The notes under the pieces were generated by a model. It worked only from the letters and a program-made list of their open reading frames with translations. It did no database searches and was not told the origin of the DNA. A program made the translations under genes and the position numbers. 45,498 nucleotides of DNA from the NCBI GenBank assembly GCA_021297815.1, contig JAJTGK010000019.1, forward strand, positions 1 to 45,498, written 5' to 3'. The DNA is from Planctomycetaceae bacterium (GTDB taxonomy: Bacteria > Planctomycetota > Phycisphaerae > Phycisphaerales > SM1A02). Positions 30,772-37,851 of the stretch are shown one piece after another; position 1 is the first letter of the stretch; each line of letters begins with the position of its first letter.

Positions 30772-30876
30772 GCATCTCGAGCGACGCGCGCGCCGCGCAA
30801 CACACGGCGCGCGCTCCGGCAACCTGCTGCGAGGCAAGGTGCCACATCGATGCGGGCGGTGCGCGGGAAACGCACC
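30772..30876 (+). ncRNA. SAM-riboswitch-like aptamer 2, tandem with aptamer 1
   Basis: The same order recurs exactly 200 nt downstream: P1 5' GCATC (30772-30776); TCGAG; a ten-base perfect P2 (GCGCGCGCCG/CGGCGCGCGC) around a nine-base loop; CGGCAACC (30817-30824); P3 (ACCTGC with GCAAGGT, one bulge); GGTGCC (30838-30843); P1 3' GATGC (30849-30853). A hairpin GGTGCG-CGGGAAA-CGCACC again follows P1. P1, both conserved loops and the 3' hairpin are kept while P2 and P3 differ in sequence, as expected for two true aptamers rather than a recent duplication. Confidence 0.7.
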
Positions 30877-30906
30877 GTCAACCTCGCGAGGAGCGAGCGC
30901 TGTGCT

Positions 30907-30971
30907 GCTGCCCGTATCGGGCGGCGCGCGTGTCGCCGAGATGCGCTTCCGAGCGCCCGAAAGGGCGGAGG
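30907..30971 (+). promoter_or_regulatory. Putative expression platform: hairpins next to the ribosome-binding site
   Basis: GCTGCCCG-TAT-CGGGCGGC (30907-30925) and CGCCC-GAAA-GGGCG (30954-30967) are stable hairpins. The second abuts and shares a base with the Shine-Dalgarno GGAGG (30967-30971) of the ATG at 30981. No T-run follows, so control of translation start is more likely than termination. Confidence 0.45.
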
Positions 30972-30980
30972 ACGCGCGCC

Positions 30981-32120
30981 ATGTCGAGCCCAGGATCCGA
31001 GCCAACCATCACGCTCAACACTTCGGCGGCGTTTCAGCTCGTCGTCGCGGCACGCGATCGCGCGGTGCGCGATGCCGCGGCGGAAGCGCTCTGGCCTCGC
31101 GCGCATGCCGACGCCAGCGAACTCGATTGCAACGATGCCGACTTCAAGCGCCTTCCGTTCCACGAGCGCGTGCTGGCGCTGCTCGTCGCCTCGTGCATCG
31201 ACGCGCACCCCGACCGCGCGAAGCGCCTGCAGGCCGTGCCGCGCTACCGATTCCTGGCATCGGAGGGCGGAGTTGCCGAGCACCAGGGCGGTCGCGTGTT
31301 CTGCATGCGCGGCGGACGGCGCGGCGCATCGGTGACGATGCCGTCGGGTGAACGCCGCACCTGGAGGAACCACGCAGCCTTCGTGCTGCCGCACCTTGCG
31401 CAGGAAACCGTGCGGCAGCTCGTCGTCCCCGACGACCGCAGAGAACTTCCGTACATCGCGGGCATCGGGTGGATCGTCGACGAGAAGTCGGTCACGCTCG
31501 CGCTCGACAGCTGCATTCGTCGCCGCACATGGCACTGCGACATCTGGCCGACGCTGGTCACCGCCTCGGGCGATGTGCTGCGCAGAGACATGCGCGTGGT
31601 GTCACGGCTGATCGGTGACAAGGCGATCTCCATCGATTCCTCGCTTGCCATGCGGCTTGCCGCAGGCACGCTTTCGGGCGCGGTGCTCTCGTTCTACAAC
31701 CAGCTGCCGATGGGGGGCGGTCGGCGGCCACGGGATGCGACGCTTTCGCTCGAGATCGGCCCTTCGCTTCAGTCGCCGATCATCATGACGCAGCTCAGGG
31801 GAGACCTGCGGCCGCGCTACGAGCTCGACCGCATCGTGCTTGGAAAGCGTGTGGAGGTTCCCACGCTCGCAGGCAGAACGGTTGACCAGCTCGACACGAT
31901 CGCGCGCGAGGTCGGCGTGTGGCACGGGCCGCGCGTGCGAGGTTCGTTCGAGCATCACCCGCTCGGGACCAAGGGTCTGTCGGGGCTGTTGGACGACGCG
32001 GATGACGAATCTGGGAAGGACCCGTTGGCTTGCGAAACGGCGGCCCCTGGACCGCAGCGTTACGGCGACTTCAGCTGGAACGGAGCCCACGATGCCCTCC
32101 TTGAAGCCTTTGGATTTTGA
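30981..32120 (+). CDS. Unknown protein, first gene of the aptamer-led AAA/VWA operon
   Basis: 379 residues from the ATG at 30981, with GGAGG nine bases upstream; the ORF-track start at 30735 lies inside aptamer-region RNA and is rejected. I do not recognise a family. There is no signal peptide or membrane segment, so it is probably cytoplasmic. The N-terminal third is alpha-helical ('SAAFQLVVAARDRAVRDAAA'). The middle is beta-rich with several Trp ('YIAGIGWIVDEKSVTLALDS', 'RRRTWHCDIWPTLV'). The C-terminus is polar and acidic ('LLDDADDESGKDP') and may contact a partner. It is followed after three bases by the second unknown gene and then by AAA and VWA genes, so it is probably a substrate, adaptor or partner of that module. 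Confidence 0.8.
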   Translation: MSSPGSEPTITLNTSAAFQLVVAARDRAVRDAAAEALWPRAHADASELDCNDADFKRLPFHERVLALLVASCIDAHPDRAKRLQAVPRYRFLASEGGVAEHQGGRVFCMRGGRRGASVTMPSGERRTWRNHAAFVLPHLAQETVRQLVVPDDRRELPYIAGIGWIVDEKSVTLALDSCIRRRTWHCDIWPTLVTASGDVLRRDMRVVSRLIGDKAISIDSSLAMRLAAGTLSGAVLSFYNQLPMGGGRRPRDATLSLEIGPSLQSPIIMTQLRGDLRPRYELDRIVLGKRVEVPTLAGRTVDQLDTIAREVGVWHGPRVRGSFEHHPLGTKGLSGLLDDADDESGKDPLACETAAPGPQRYGDFSWNGAHDALLEAFGF

Positions 32121-32123
32121 ACC

Positions 32124-32993
32124 ATGAACTTCCTCATACCACAAGCGATCGACGCCCTCGATCCATGGGACCGAGCCCGTCGGCCCGACACGCTCATCGA
32201 CACGACGCTGCTGCGTCACCCCGCGGCGTTTGGCGAGGCGCTGCGTCCGCTGCTCGAGGGGACGCGCGAACTCGTGCTGCGCGAAGGCGACGAGCTCTCG
32301 CGCGCGTCGCTCGCGGCGCCAGCGATTCACGCGAGCCGCGAGGAGTCGGACATCTTGCGCGCGCGCAGCGTGCTCGAGCGTCGTCCGTCTGCAAGCGAGC
32401 GCGCGGCGCGCGCGCTGGTGAGCGTGTTCGATGGTCGGCTCGAGATCGCGCTCGCGTATCCCGTGCCCGCGATGGGCGAGCGGGCCGCCGCAAAGATCCA
32501 TCCCGTGGCGCTCGGGGACCCGCTCTATGCGGGCCTGCGTCGGAGCAAGGCCAACGCGCACACCGTCGATGCGTGGCACAAGCTCGGGCACGCGCAGCCG
32601 CCGCATTCGGTGTGGGTCGGGGAGATTCCGATCTGGTCGAGCGGATCTCAGCAACTTGCGATCGAGATCGTTCCCAACCCGTGGGGATACAACGAGGCGG
32701 TGCTGATCGCGCATCGCGGCGCAGGCCGCGTGCTTGCGGTCGAACTCGAACTCGGCGACGACTGCACGCTCAAGCCCGCACGCGTGATGCCGTCGGGTTG
32801 GTCGTACCTGCGGCCCGACCGCACGCAGGGCAGCACGGCACCGTGCTTCCCGCACGGCGCACCCGCGGTGTCGCCGCATGTGCGGGTGCCCGACCTCGAC
32901 CTCTTCGCGCTTTGCGCCACGCGCACCTGGGCGGCATCGCCGCGCGACACGCTGTGGCTCTGCGCGCGTCCTGGCCTGCGCGCGCTCGGGTAG
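32124..32993 (+). CDS. Unknown protein, second gene of the aptamer-led AAA/VWA operon
   Basis: 289 residues, starting three bases after the previous stop. No family is recognised. It has no signal peptide or transmembrane helix. An Ala/Arg-rich helical part (about 1-110) precedes a beta-rich part with 'AHTVDAWHKLGHAQPPHSVW', 'IPIWSSGSQQLAIEIVPNPW' and 'MPSGWSYLRPDRTQGS'. Several aromatic and Pro-rich turns suggest a compact beta fold. 'HxxxxAWHKLGH' carries clustered His residues but not a known metal motif. It is separated from the AAA gene by 61 bases carrying a good ribosome-binding site and is read as part of the same operon. Confidence 0.78.
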   Translation: MNFLIPQAIDALDPWDRARRPDTLIDTTLLRHPAAFGEALRPLLEGTRELVLREGDELSRASLAAPAIHASREESDILRARSVLERRPSASERAARALVSVFDGRLEIALAYPVPAMGERAAAKIHPVALGDPLYAGLRRSKANAHTVDAWHKLGHAQPPHSVWVGEIPIWSSGSQQLAIEIVPNPWGYNEAVLIAHRGAGRVLAVELELGDDCTLKPARVMPSGWSYLRPDRTQGSTAPCFPHGAPAVSPHVRVPDLDLFALCATRTWAASPRDTLWLCARPGLRALG

Positions 32994-33054
32994 CGAGGGC
33001 CGCCCGTCACACCAACACACCGCAATCCATCAACAGCACACGAAAGGACACACC

Positions 33055-34038
33055 ATGACTCCCTCTCAGATCCGCTCGAACCTCGACTCGCTCCTGAAGA
33101 CCCGCTGGCCCGCGTTCATCTGGGGTCCGCCCGGCGTGGGCAAGTCGGCGATCGTCGCGCAGCTCGCCGCGGAGCGCGGGCTTGCGCTCCTCGACATTCG
33201 CGCGCCCCTCCTCGACCCGACCGACCTGCGCGGCATTCCCGCCGTCGTCGGCGATCGCGCCGAGTGGTTCGCGCCGTCGTTCCTTCCGCGCGCCGACGCG
33301 CCGCGCGGCATCCTCTTCTTCGACGAGCTCAACGCCGCGCCGCCGATCGTACAGGCGAGCCTCTACCAGCTCGTGCTCGACCGCAGGATCGGCGAGTACA
33401 CGCTGCCGAGCGGGTGGCACATCGTGGCCGCGGGAAACCGCGAGCAGGACCGCTCGGTCGTCTTCCGCATGCCCGATGCGCTTGCGAACCGCTTCGTGCA
33501 TCTCGAGTTCGAGGCGTCGTTCGACGACTGGCGCTCGTGGGCGATCGCGCGCGGGCTGAACCCGATCGTCGTCGCGTTTCTCAGCCTGCGCCGCGAGCTC
33601 CTGCACAAGCCTGGCGGAAACGAGCGCGCGTTCCCCACGCCGCGTTCCTGGGAGATGGCGGCGGACATCCTCGACGCGTTCGACGGCGGCACGCCGCCCG
33701 ACGACGCGATCGTGGGCTGCGTCGGGAAGGGCGCGGCGATCGAGCTGACGACCTTCGCGCAGGAATCGATGACCGCGCACGAGGTCGACGAGGTGCTGCG
33801 CGACCCCGAGTCGGCGCCACTGCCGTCGAAGGCATCGAGCCTCTATGTGCTTGTGAGCAGCCTCGCGCGCTCGGCGGGCGACGAGGCGAGGCGCCAGGTC
33901 TCGGCGAAGCTCCTCTCGCGGCTGCCCGTCGAGTTCGCGACGATTCTCGCGAAGGATCTCCTGCGCCATCAGCCGCTCTTCATCCGCGACGAGCGCTTCC
34001 AGCGGTTCGTGCGTGCGAACAAGGAGGTGTTCGCATGA
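33055..34038 (+). CDS. MoxR-like AAA+ ATPase
   Basis: 327 residues from the ATG at 33055, with AAAGGA upstream. Walker A is 'GPPGVGKS' (24-31) and Walker B 'ILFFDELNAA' (86-95), followed by a sensor-1-like 'HIVAAGNRE' and an arginine-finger region 'DALANRFVHLEFE'. This is the dynein-related/MoxR branch of AAA+, whose members act with VWA-domain partners as chaperones that assemble or mature protein complexes, often by metal insertion. The C-terminal part has a helical lid. Its gene overlaps the VWA gene by ATGA, so translation is coupled and a physical pair is likely. The client is unknown; the two upstream unknown proteins are candidates. Confidence 0.9.
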   Translation: MTPSQIRSNLDSLLKTRWPAFIWGPPGVGKSAIVAQLAAERGLALLDIRAPLLDPTDLRGIPAVVGDRAEWFAPSFLPRADAPRGILFFDELNAAPPIVQASLYQLVLDRRIGEYTLPSGWHIVAAGNREQDRSVVFRMPDALANRFVHLEFEASFDDWRSWAIARGLNPIVVAFLSLRRELLHKPGGNERAFPTPRSWEMAADILDAFDGGTPPDDAIVGCVGKGAAIELTTFAQESMTAHEVDEVLRDPESAPLPSKASSLYVLVSSLARSAGDEARRQVSAKLLSRLPVEFATILAKDLLRHQPLFIRDERFQRFVRANKEVFA

Positions 34039-35324
34039 GCGCCGTGACCACAGGCAGGATCGTCGGGCCATCAAGCGCCGAGGAGACCGAGGCGATCGCG
34101 CGAAGCCGCGTCGAGCTCGCGCGCATGGACCTGCTGCTCGACCATCCGTACTTCGCCACGGCGCTCTTCGCGATGCCGATGCGCGGCACCGACGACGCGT
34201 CGCTCGCGCATGCGGTCGTGACCGACGGCGCGCGCATCGCCTACCACTTCGAGCGGGTCGCGGCGCTCGAACGGCCGAAGGTGCGACTGCTGCTCATGCA
34301 TGCGCTGTCTCACGCGCTGCTTCGGCACAACGAGCGTGGCGAAGGCAGGGACTGGACGCGGTGGACGGCCGCGTGCGACATCGCGGTGACGCAACTGCTG
34401 CAGTCGCTCGGCGCGGTTCCGCCTGCAGAGGACGAGAGGCTCGATGATTTCGCTGGGCTTTCGGCCGAGGCGATCTACGAGAAGCTCGACGAACCTGGTG
34501 GCCCGAGCAATGACGGCGCTTCGCCCGAGGATGGGCTGCTTCCGCCCCCGTCGGGCGGCGGGCACTCGGACGACCCGCAGGCAGACGCCCAGTCGCGCGA
34601 CGCCTTCGATCGCGCGCTGCAGGGTGCCGAGATGCCGACGGCGACGACGCTCGCGGCGATGCGGTGGAACTTCGACGAGGCCGCACAGCATGCGGGTGCC
34701 AAGCTTTCGGGCGATCGTCCAGGGTCAGGAAGCGCCGAGATCGACGCCGCGAACTCGATCACGAAGCCGTGGCAGACGCTTCTCGCATGCTTCATGCGCG
34801 AGCCGCTCGGGCGCGAGTGGTCGCTCGCGCGGCCGAACCGCAAGCACCTGTGGCGCGGCCTCTACCTGCCTGGCCCGATGGACCTCGAGGGCGGCCGCTT
34901 CGTGGTGGCCATCGACACCTCGGGCTCGATGACCAACATGGACCTCGCGAAGATCCTCGAGGAGATCGACGCGATCCGCACGACGCTCGACTGCGAGCTC
35001 ACGGTGCTGCAGTTCGACGCCGCGGTGCACGCGGTCGCGGAGTTCTCGCGATGGTCCGACACCGACGAGCGGGTCGGCTCGACGCGCATGATGCGCGTGT
35101 TCGGACGCGGCGGCACCGACCTGCGGCTTCCGTTCCAGTGGACCGACGCCGAGTGCCGCGCAGGCCGACGCGTGTCGGCGCTCATCGTGTGCACCGATGG
35201 ATTCGGGCCGTTGCCCACGGAGCCGCCGCCCGATCTGCCCGTGCTCTTCCTACTCACCAAGACGCACGCCGCACCCGCGTTCGGCACGCATGTCGTGATG
35301 GAGCAGGCGCCAGCGCGGCGATGA
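34035..35324 (+). CDS. DUF2201-type protein: degenerate metallopeptidase-like domain plus VWA domain
   Basis: 429 residues; ATG at 34035 overlaps the AAA stop by four bases and AAGGAGG lies just upstream. The N-terminal domain matches the metallopeptidase-like part of the family ('LDHPYFATALF', 'WTAACDIAVTQLLQSLG', 'FAGLSAEAIYEKL'). The zinc motif normally written HExxH is here HALSH (89-93), with Ala for the catalytic Glu, so peptidase activity is doubtful. A Gly/Pro/Asp-rich linker (about 155-190) leads to a VWA-like domain with MIDAS residues 'DTSGSM' (D294), 'GRGGTD' and 'CTDGFG'. AAA-VWA pairs of this type are widespread and mostly uncharacterised. Confidence 0.88.
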   Translation: MSAVTTGRIVGPSSAEETEAIARSRVELARMDLLLDHPYFATALFAMPMRGTDDASLAHAVVTDGARIAYHFERVAALERPKVRLLLMHALSHALLRHNERGEGRDWTRWTAACDIAVTQLLQSLGAVPPAEDERLDDFAGLSAEAIYEKLDEPGGPSNDGASPEDGLLPPPSGGGHSDDPQADAQSRDAFDRALQGAEMPTATTLAAMRWNFDEAAQHAGAKLSGDRPGSGSAEIDAANSITKPWQTLLACFMREPLGREWSLARPNRKHLWRGLYLPGPMDLEGGRFVVAIDTSGSMTNMDLAKILEEIDAIRTTLDCELTVLQFDAAVHAVAEFSRWSDTDERVGSTRMMRVFGRGGTDLRLPFQWTDAECRAGRRVSALIVCTDGFGPLPTEPPPDLPVLFLLTKTHAAPAFGTHVVMEQAPARR

Positions 35325-35345
35325 GCGCACGCATGGCGCGATCGT

Positions 35346-35771
35346 TCATCGAAACACCACAGGCAGTCCCGTGGTGCAATCGACGAGCATCGCGCGACCA
35401 TCGAAGCGCAGGAGGCTGGCGCAGTAGCCGTTCTCTTCGAGCGCGCCGCGCATCTCCGCATCGCTCAGCATGTCGAGCTCGATCTCGGAGGATGCTTCGA
35501 CGCGCGCGAAGTCGATGGTGATCGGCGCGGGCCCGACGGTGGAGAAATCAAGAGCGATCTCGGCGGTGCGGGTCGAAGGCGCGCGCTCCTGCGACTGCCG
35601 TGAGAGCAGCGTCGTGAGCGCCGCCGCCGCCGCGACGCACGCCGCGAACGCGGCGATGCGCGCACGGCGCACGCGTCGCACATGCCCGATCTCGAGCGCC
35701 TCGCCCGCGGCTTCCAGGATGGCCGCGCGTCGCGCGCGCACCGAATCGCGTGCATGCACTTCGCTGCTCAT
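35346..35771 (-). CDS. Small single-pass membrane protein, putative anti-sigma factor
   Basis: 141 residues. Start ATG 35771 overlaps the sigma gene's stop (ATGA), so the two are translationally coupled. A basic N-terminal ~40 residues is followed by one transmembrane segment ('IAAFAACVAAAAALTTLLS') and an exported ~80-residue C-terminal part. Gene order (immediately after an ECF sigma factor) and topology fit an anti-sigma factor, but the cytoplasmic part lacks a visible zinc-binding HxxxCxxC. The call is therefore by position and topology only. Confidence 0.65.
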   Translation of the reverse strand: MSSEVHARDSVRARRAAILEAAGEALEIGHVRRVRRARIAAFAACVAAAAALTTLLSRQSQERAPSTRTAEIALDFSTVGPAPITIDFARVEASSEIELDMLSDAEMRGALEENGYCASLLRFDGRAMLVDCTTGLPVVFR

Positions 35772-36319
35772 CCCGCACCTCCTTCGCGCACACGCGCCAC
35801 AAGTCGGCGCAGCGCGCTTTCCACCGCCCTTGGCGTGGCACCGATCGCCCGCGCGATCGAGGGCACGCGCATCCCCTCGGCGTGGCGAAGCCGCAGCAGC
35901 GCACGCTCGTCGTCATCAAGCCGCGCCAGCACTCCATCGAGCGTGTCCGCGTCGTGTGAGGTTGTGCCCGGATCGCCGCCGTCCTGCGCGCGCGGCGCAC
36001 CAATCTCGCGTCGTTGTCGACGCGCCTCCGCAACGATGCTGTTGCGCGCCACATTCAACGCCGCCAGCCGCATCCAGGCGAGCAGCGCGGCATAGGTGTC
36101 GACGACGGGCGGGTTGGCGGCAAGCCTCATGAACATCTCCTGCAGGCAATCGAGTGCGAACGACTCGTCGCGGCGCGTCGTCTTCCGAACCGACTGCACG
36201 ACTTCCTCGGCGCAGCGGTCGTAGAGCTCCGCCAGCGCCTCGCGCGAACCAGAGCGGACCGCTCGCGTCATGCGCGCGGCCCATTCGTCGTCGGATGCGC
36301 GGTGGCCATCGGCGGTCAC
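35768..36319 (-). CDS. ECF-type RNA polymerase sigma factor
   Basis: 183 residues from a GTG at 36319 that overlaps the stop of the upstream gene (GTGA). An internal ATG at 36271 is the alternative. Region 2 is seen in 'EALAELYDRCAEEVVQSVRK' and 'DCLQEMFMRLAAN'. Region 4 HTH is seen in 'LDDDERALLRLRHAEGMRVP' and 'IARAIGATPRAVESALRRLV'. It would direct polymerase to a small regulon, probably released by a signal sensed through the membrane protein downstream or the secreted STN-like protein upstream. Confidence 0.9.
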   Translation of the reverse strand: MTADGHRASDDEWAARMTRAVRSGSREALAELYDRCAEEVVQSVRKTTRRDESFALDCLQEMFMRLAANPPVVDTYAALLAWMRLAALNVARNSIVAEARRQRREIGAPRAQDGGDPGTTSHDADTLDGVLARLDDDERALLRLRHAEGMRVPSIARAIGATPRAVESALRRLVARVREGGAG

Positions 36320-37779
36320 TTCTTGTTGCGGAAGGCGGTGACGATCTCGTCGATCAGATCGATCGAACCGCTCGGACCCTTGGCGAAGAGGATGCGTGAC
36401 GGCTCGTGGTAGCGCGCCTTTACGCGGTCGGCGGAACCGTCGGCCTGGAGCGCGAAGTCGATCGCCTCGATGAGGCTCTTGATGCCCTTCGCGTCCGCGC
36501 CCGGCCAGTCGCTGAGGTCGAAGATGCGCTGCCGCACCGACGCGGACGGAGAATCGGCGGCGGAAACGGGCTTTCGTGCGATCATGATGACCGGCGAGGT
36601 TGCGATGATGGGCTCGTTCTGGCCTCGCCTCACCTCGCCCGGCCGCCTCACCTCGGCTGGCTTGCCGCCGTTGGCCGCGTCGGGCGCGATGACCGTCACG
36701 GCGATCTGCGCGTCTTCGTCGAGCGGCAGCGACTGGAGCGAGAGGAAGAACACCTCGGGCGCGACGCGCTTGACCGCGAGCGCGGGGATCGTCAGGCCTC
36801 CGACCGTCGCATCGGCGAGGACGACATTGCACTCGACGAGCGACTTGACCGAAGTCACGAGTTCCTGCAGCGTGCCGCCCTTCCAGTCGATGTTGACGGT
36901 CAGGAGCTCCTCCGTTCGCCCCTGCTCCCGCTGGCGTTCGGATAGGACGCGCTCCTCGGCGTCGATGAGTTCCTCCATGCGCGCGATGTACGCAGGGAGT
37001 GCGTCGCGCAGGGCGCGCTTGGCCTCCTCGACTTCCCAGCGCCAACCGCTCACGCGGACCATGCTGAGCGGTCGCTCGAGCTCGAGGTCGACGCTCGAGA
37101 GACTGCCGTGAAGGTCGGCCTCGACCGAGTCGATGTAGAACTCCACGGCGTTGTTCGAGCGCCCGTTCTGGCGGAGGAAGTTCTCGAAGAGCGACTGCGC
37201 GCGGCTCGCGACCATGAGGAACGCCTGGTCGACCGGGATCCGCTCGGTGGCGGGCGAGCATTCGTCGGCAAACTGCCGCATCTGATCGTTGAGCACGCTC
37301 AAGTCGCGCCGAAGCTCCGCGCGCTCTTCGGCAGTCAGATCAGGCGAGCTCAGCTGGTTGTTCACCGAGACGATGCCCGCGCGAAGGCCCACGAGCCGCT
37401 TGTAGCGCGTGGATTCGGCATCCGCATTCTGAGGGGCCGGCGGCGCATCGGAAGGCGAGTCCGATCGCAGCCGGGCGACCAGGTGATCGAACGCACGCTT
37501 GGCTTCGTTCCGGGTCTCGGCACTCAAGTCCTGCCGCTCCCGCGTGGCCGCGATCGCCTTCAGCGCTTGCCGAAGCTCTTCGGTCGACATCCCGTCGATG
37601 GCCTCGATCGTGGGGATGTCGGCCGCGGAAGCCGTTTGGATCGGATGGGGCGAGGGGTGCCCGCTCGCCGCCGCCGAGAGCATGCAGGCGAGCGCGAGGA
37701 TCGGAAGCGTGAGGATTTGGTGCGGAGCGGCGGACCGGGATTTGCTCATGTCGTTGCTCATGGTTGTGCTCATGTTCAA
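36316..37779 (-). CDS. Secreted coiled-coil protein with STN-like domain, coupled to an ECF sigma factor
   Basis: 487 residues. The start may be 37779 or the in-frame ATG at 37761; both lead into a signal peptide ('ILTLPILALACMLSAAASG'). From about 60 to 290 it is charged and helical, likely coiled coil. About 295-370 ('TVNIDWKGGTLQELVTSVKS', 'GGLTIPALAVKRVAPEVFFL') resembles the short secretin/TonB N-terminal (STN) fold, which in receptors passes signals to anti-sigma proteins. The C-terminal ~70 residues resemble a second secretin-N-type unit. No secretin barrel follows. It is the first gene of a three-gene operon with four-base overlaps, so it may be the envelope sensor for the sigma factor. 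Confidence 0.72.
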   Translation of the reverse strand: MNMSTTMSNDMSKSRSAAPHQILTLPILALACMLSAAASGHPSPHPIQTASAADIPTIEAIDGMSTEELRQALKAIAATRERQDLSAETRNEAKRAFDHLVARLRSDSPSDAPPAPQNADAESTRYKRLVGLRAGIVSVNNQLSSPDLTAEERAELRRDLSVLNDQMRQFADECSPATERIPVDQAFLMVASRAQSLFENFLRQNGRSNNAVEFYIDSVEADLHGSLSSVDLELERPLSMVRVSGWRWEVEEAKRALRDALPAYIARMEELIDAEERVLSERQREQGRTEELLTVNIDWKGGTLQELVTSVKSLVECNVVLADATVGGLTIPALAVKRVAPEVFFLSLQSLPLDEDAQIAVTVIAPDAANGGKPAEVRRPGEVRRGQNEPIIATSPVIMIARKPVSAADSPSASVRQRIFDLSDWPGADAKGIKSLIEAIDFALQADGSADRVKARYHEPSRILFAKGPSGSIDLIDEIVTAFRNKK

Positions 37780-37851
37780 CGGACAAACCGCGCCGAGGCG
37801 GCGAATCCGCCGCGCGCGTCGGAAAAATCGTGCAATCGACGAACAACCCCG

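Noticed and set aside
30735-30980. N-terminal extension of the 461-residue ORF
   Set aside because: Runs through the second aptamer with Cys/Arg-rich unprotein-like sequence; the ATG at 30981 has a good Shine-Dalgarno.
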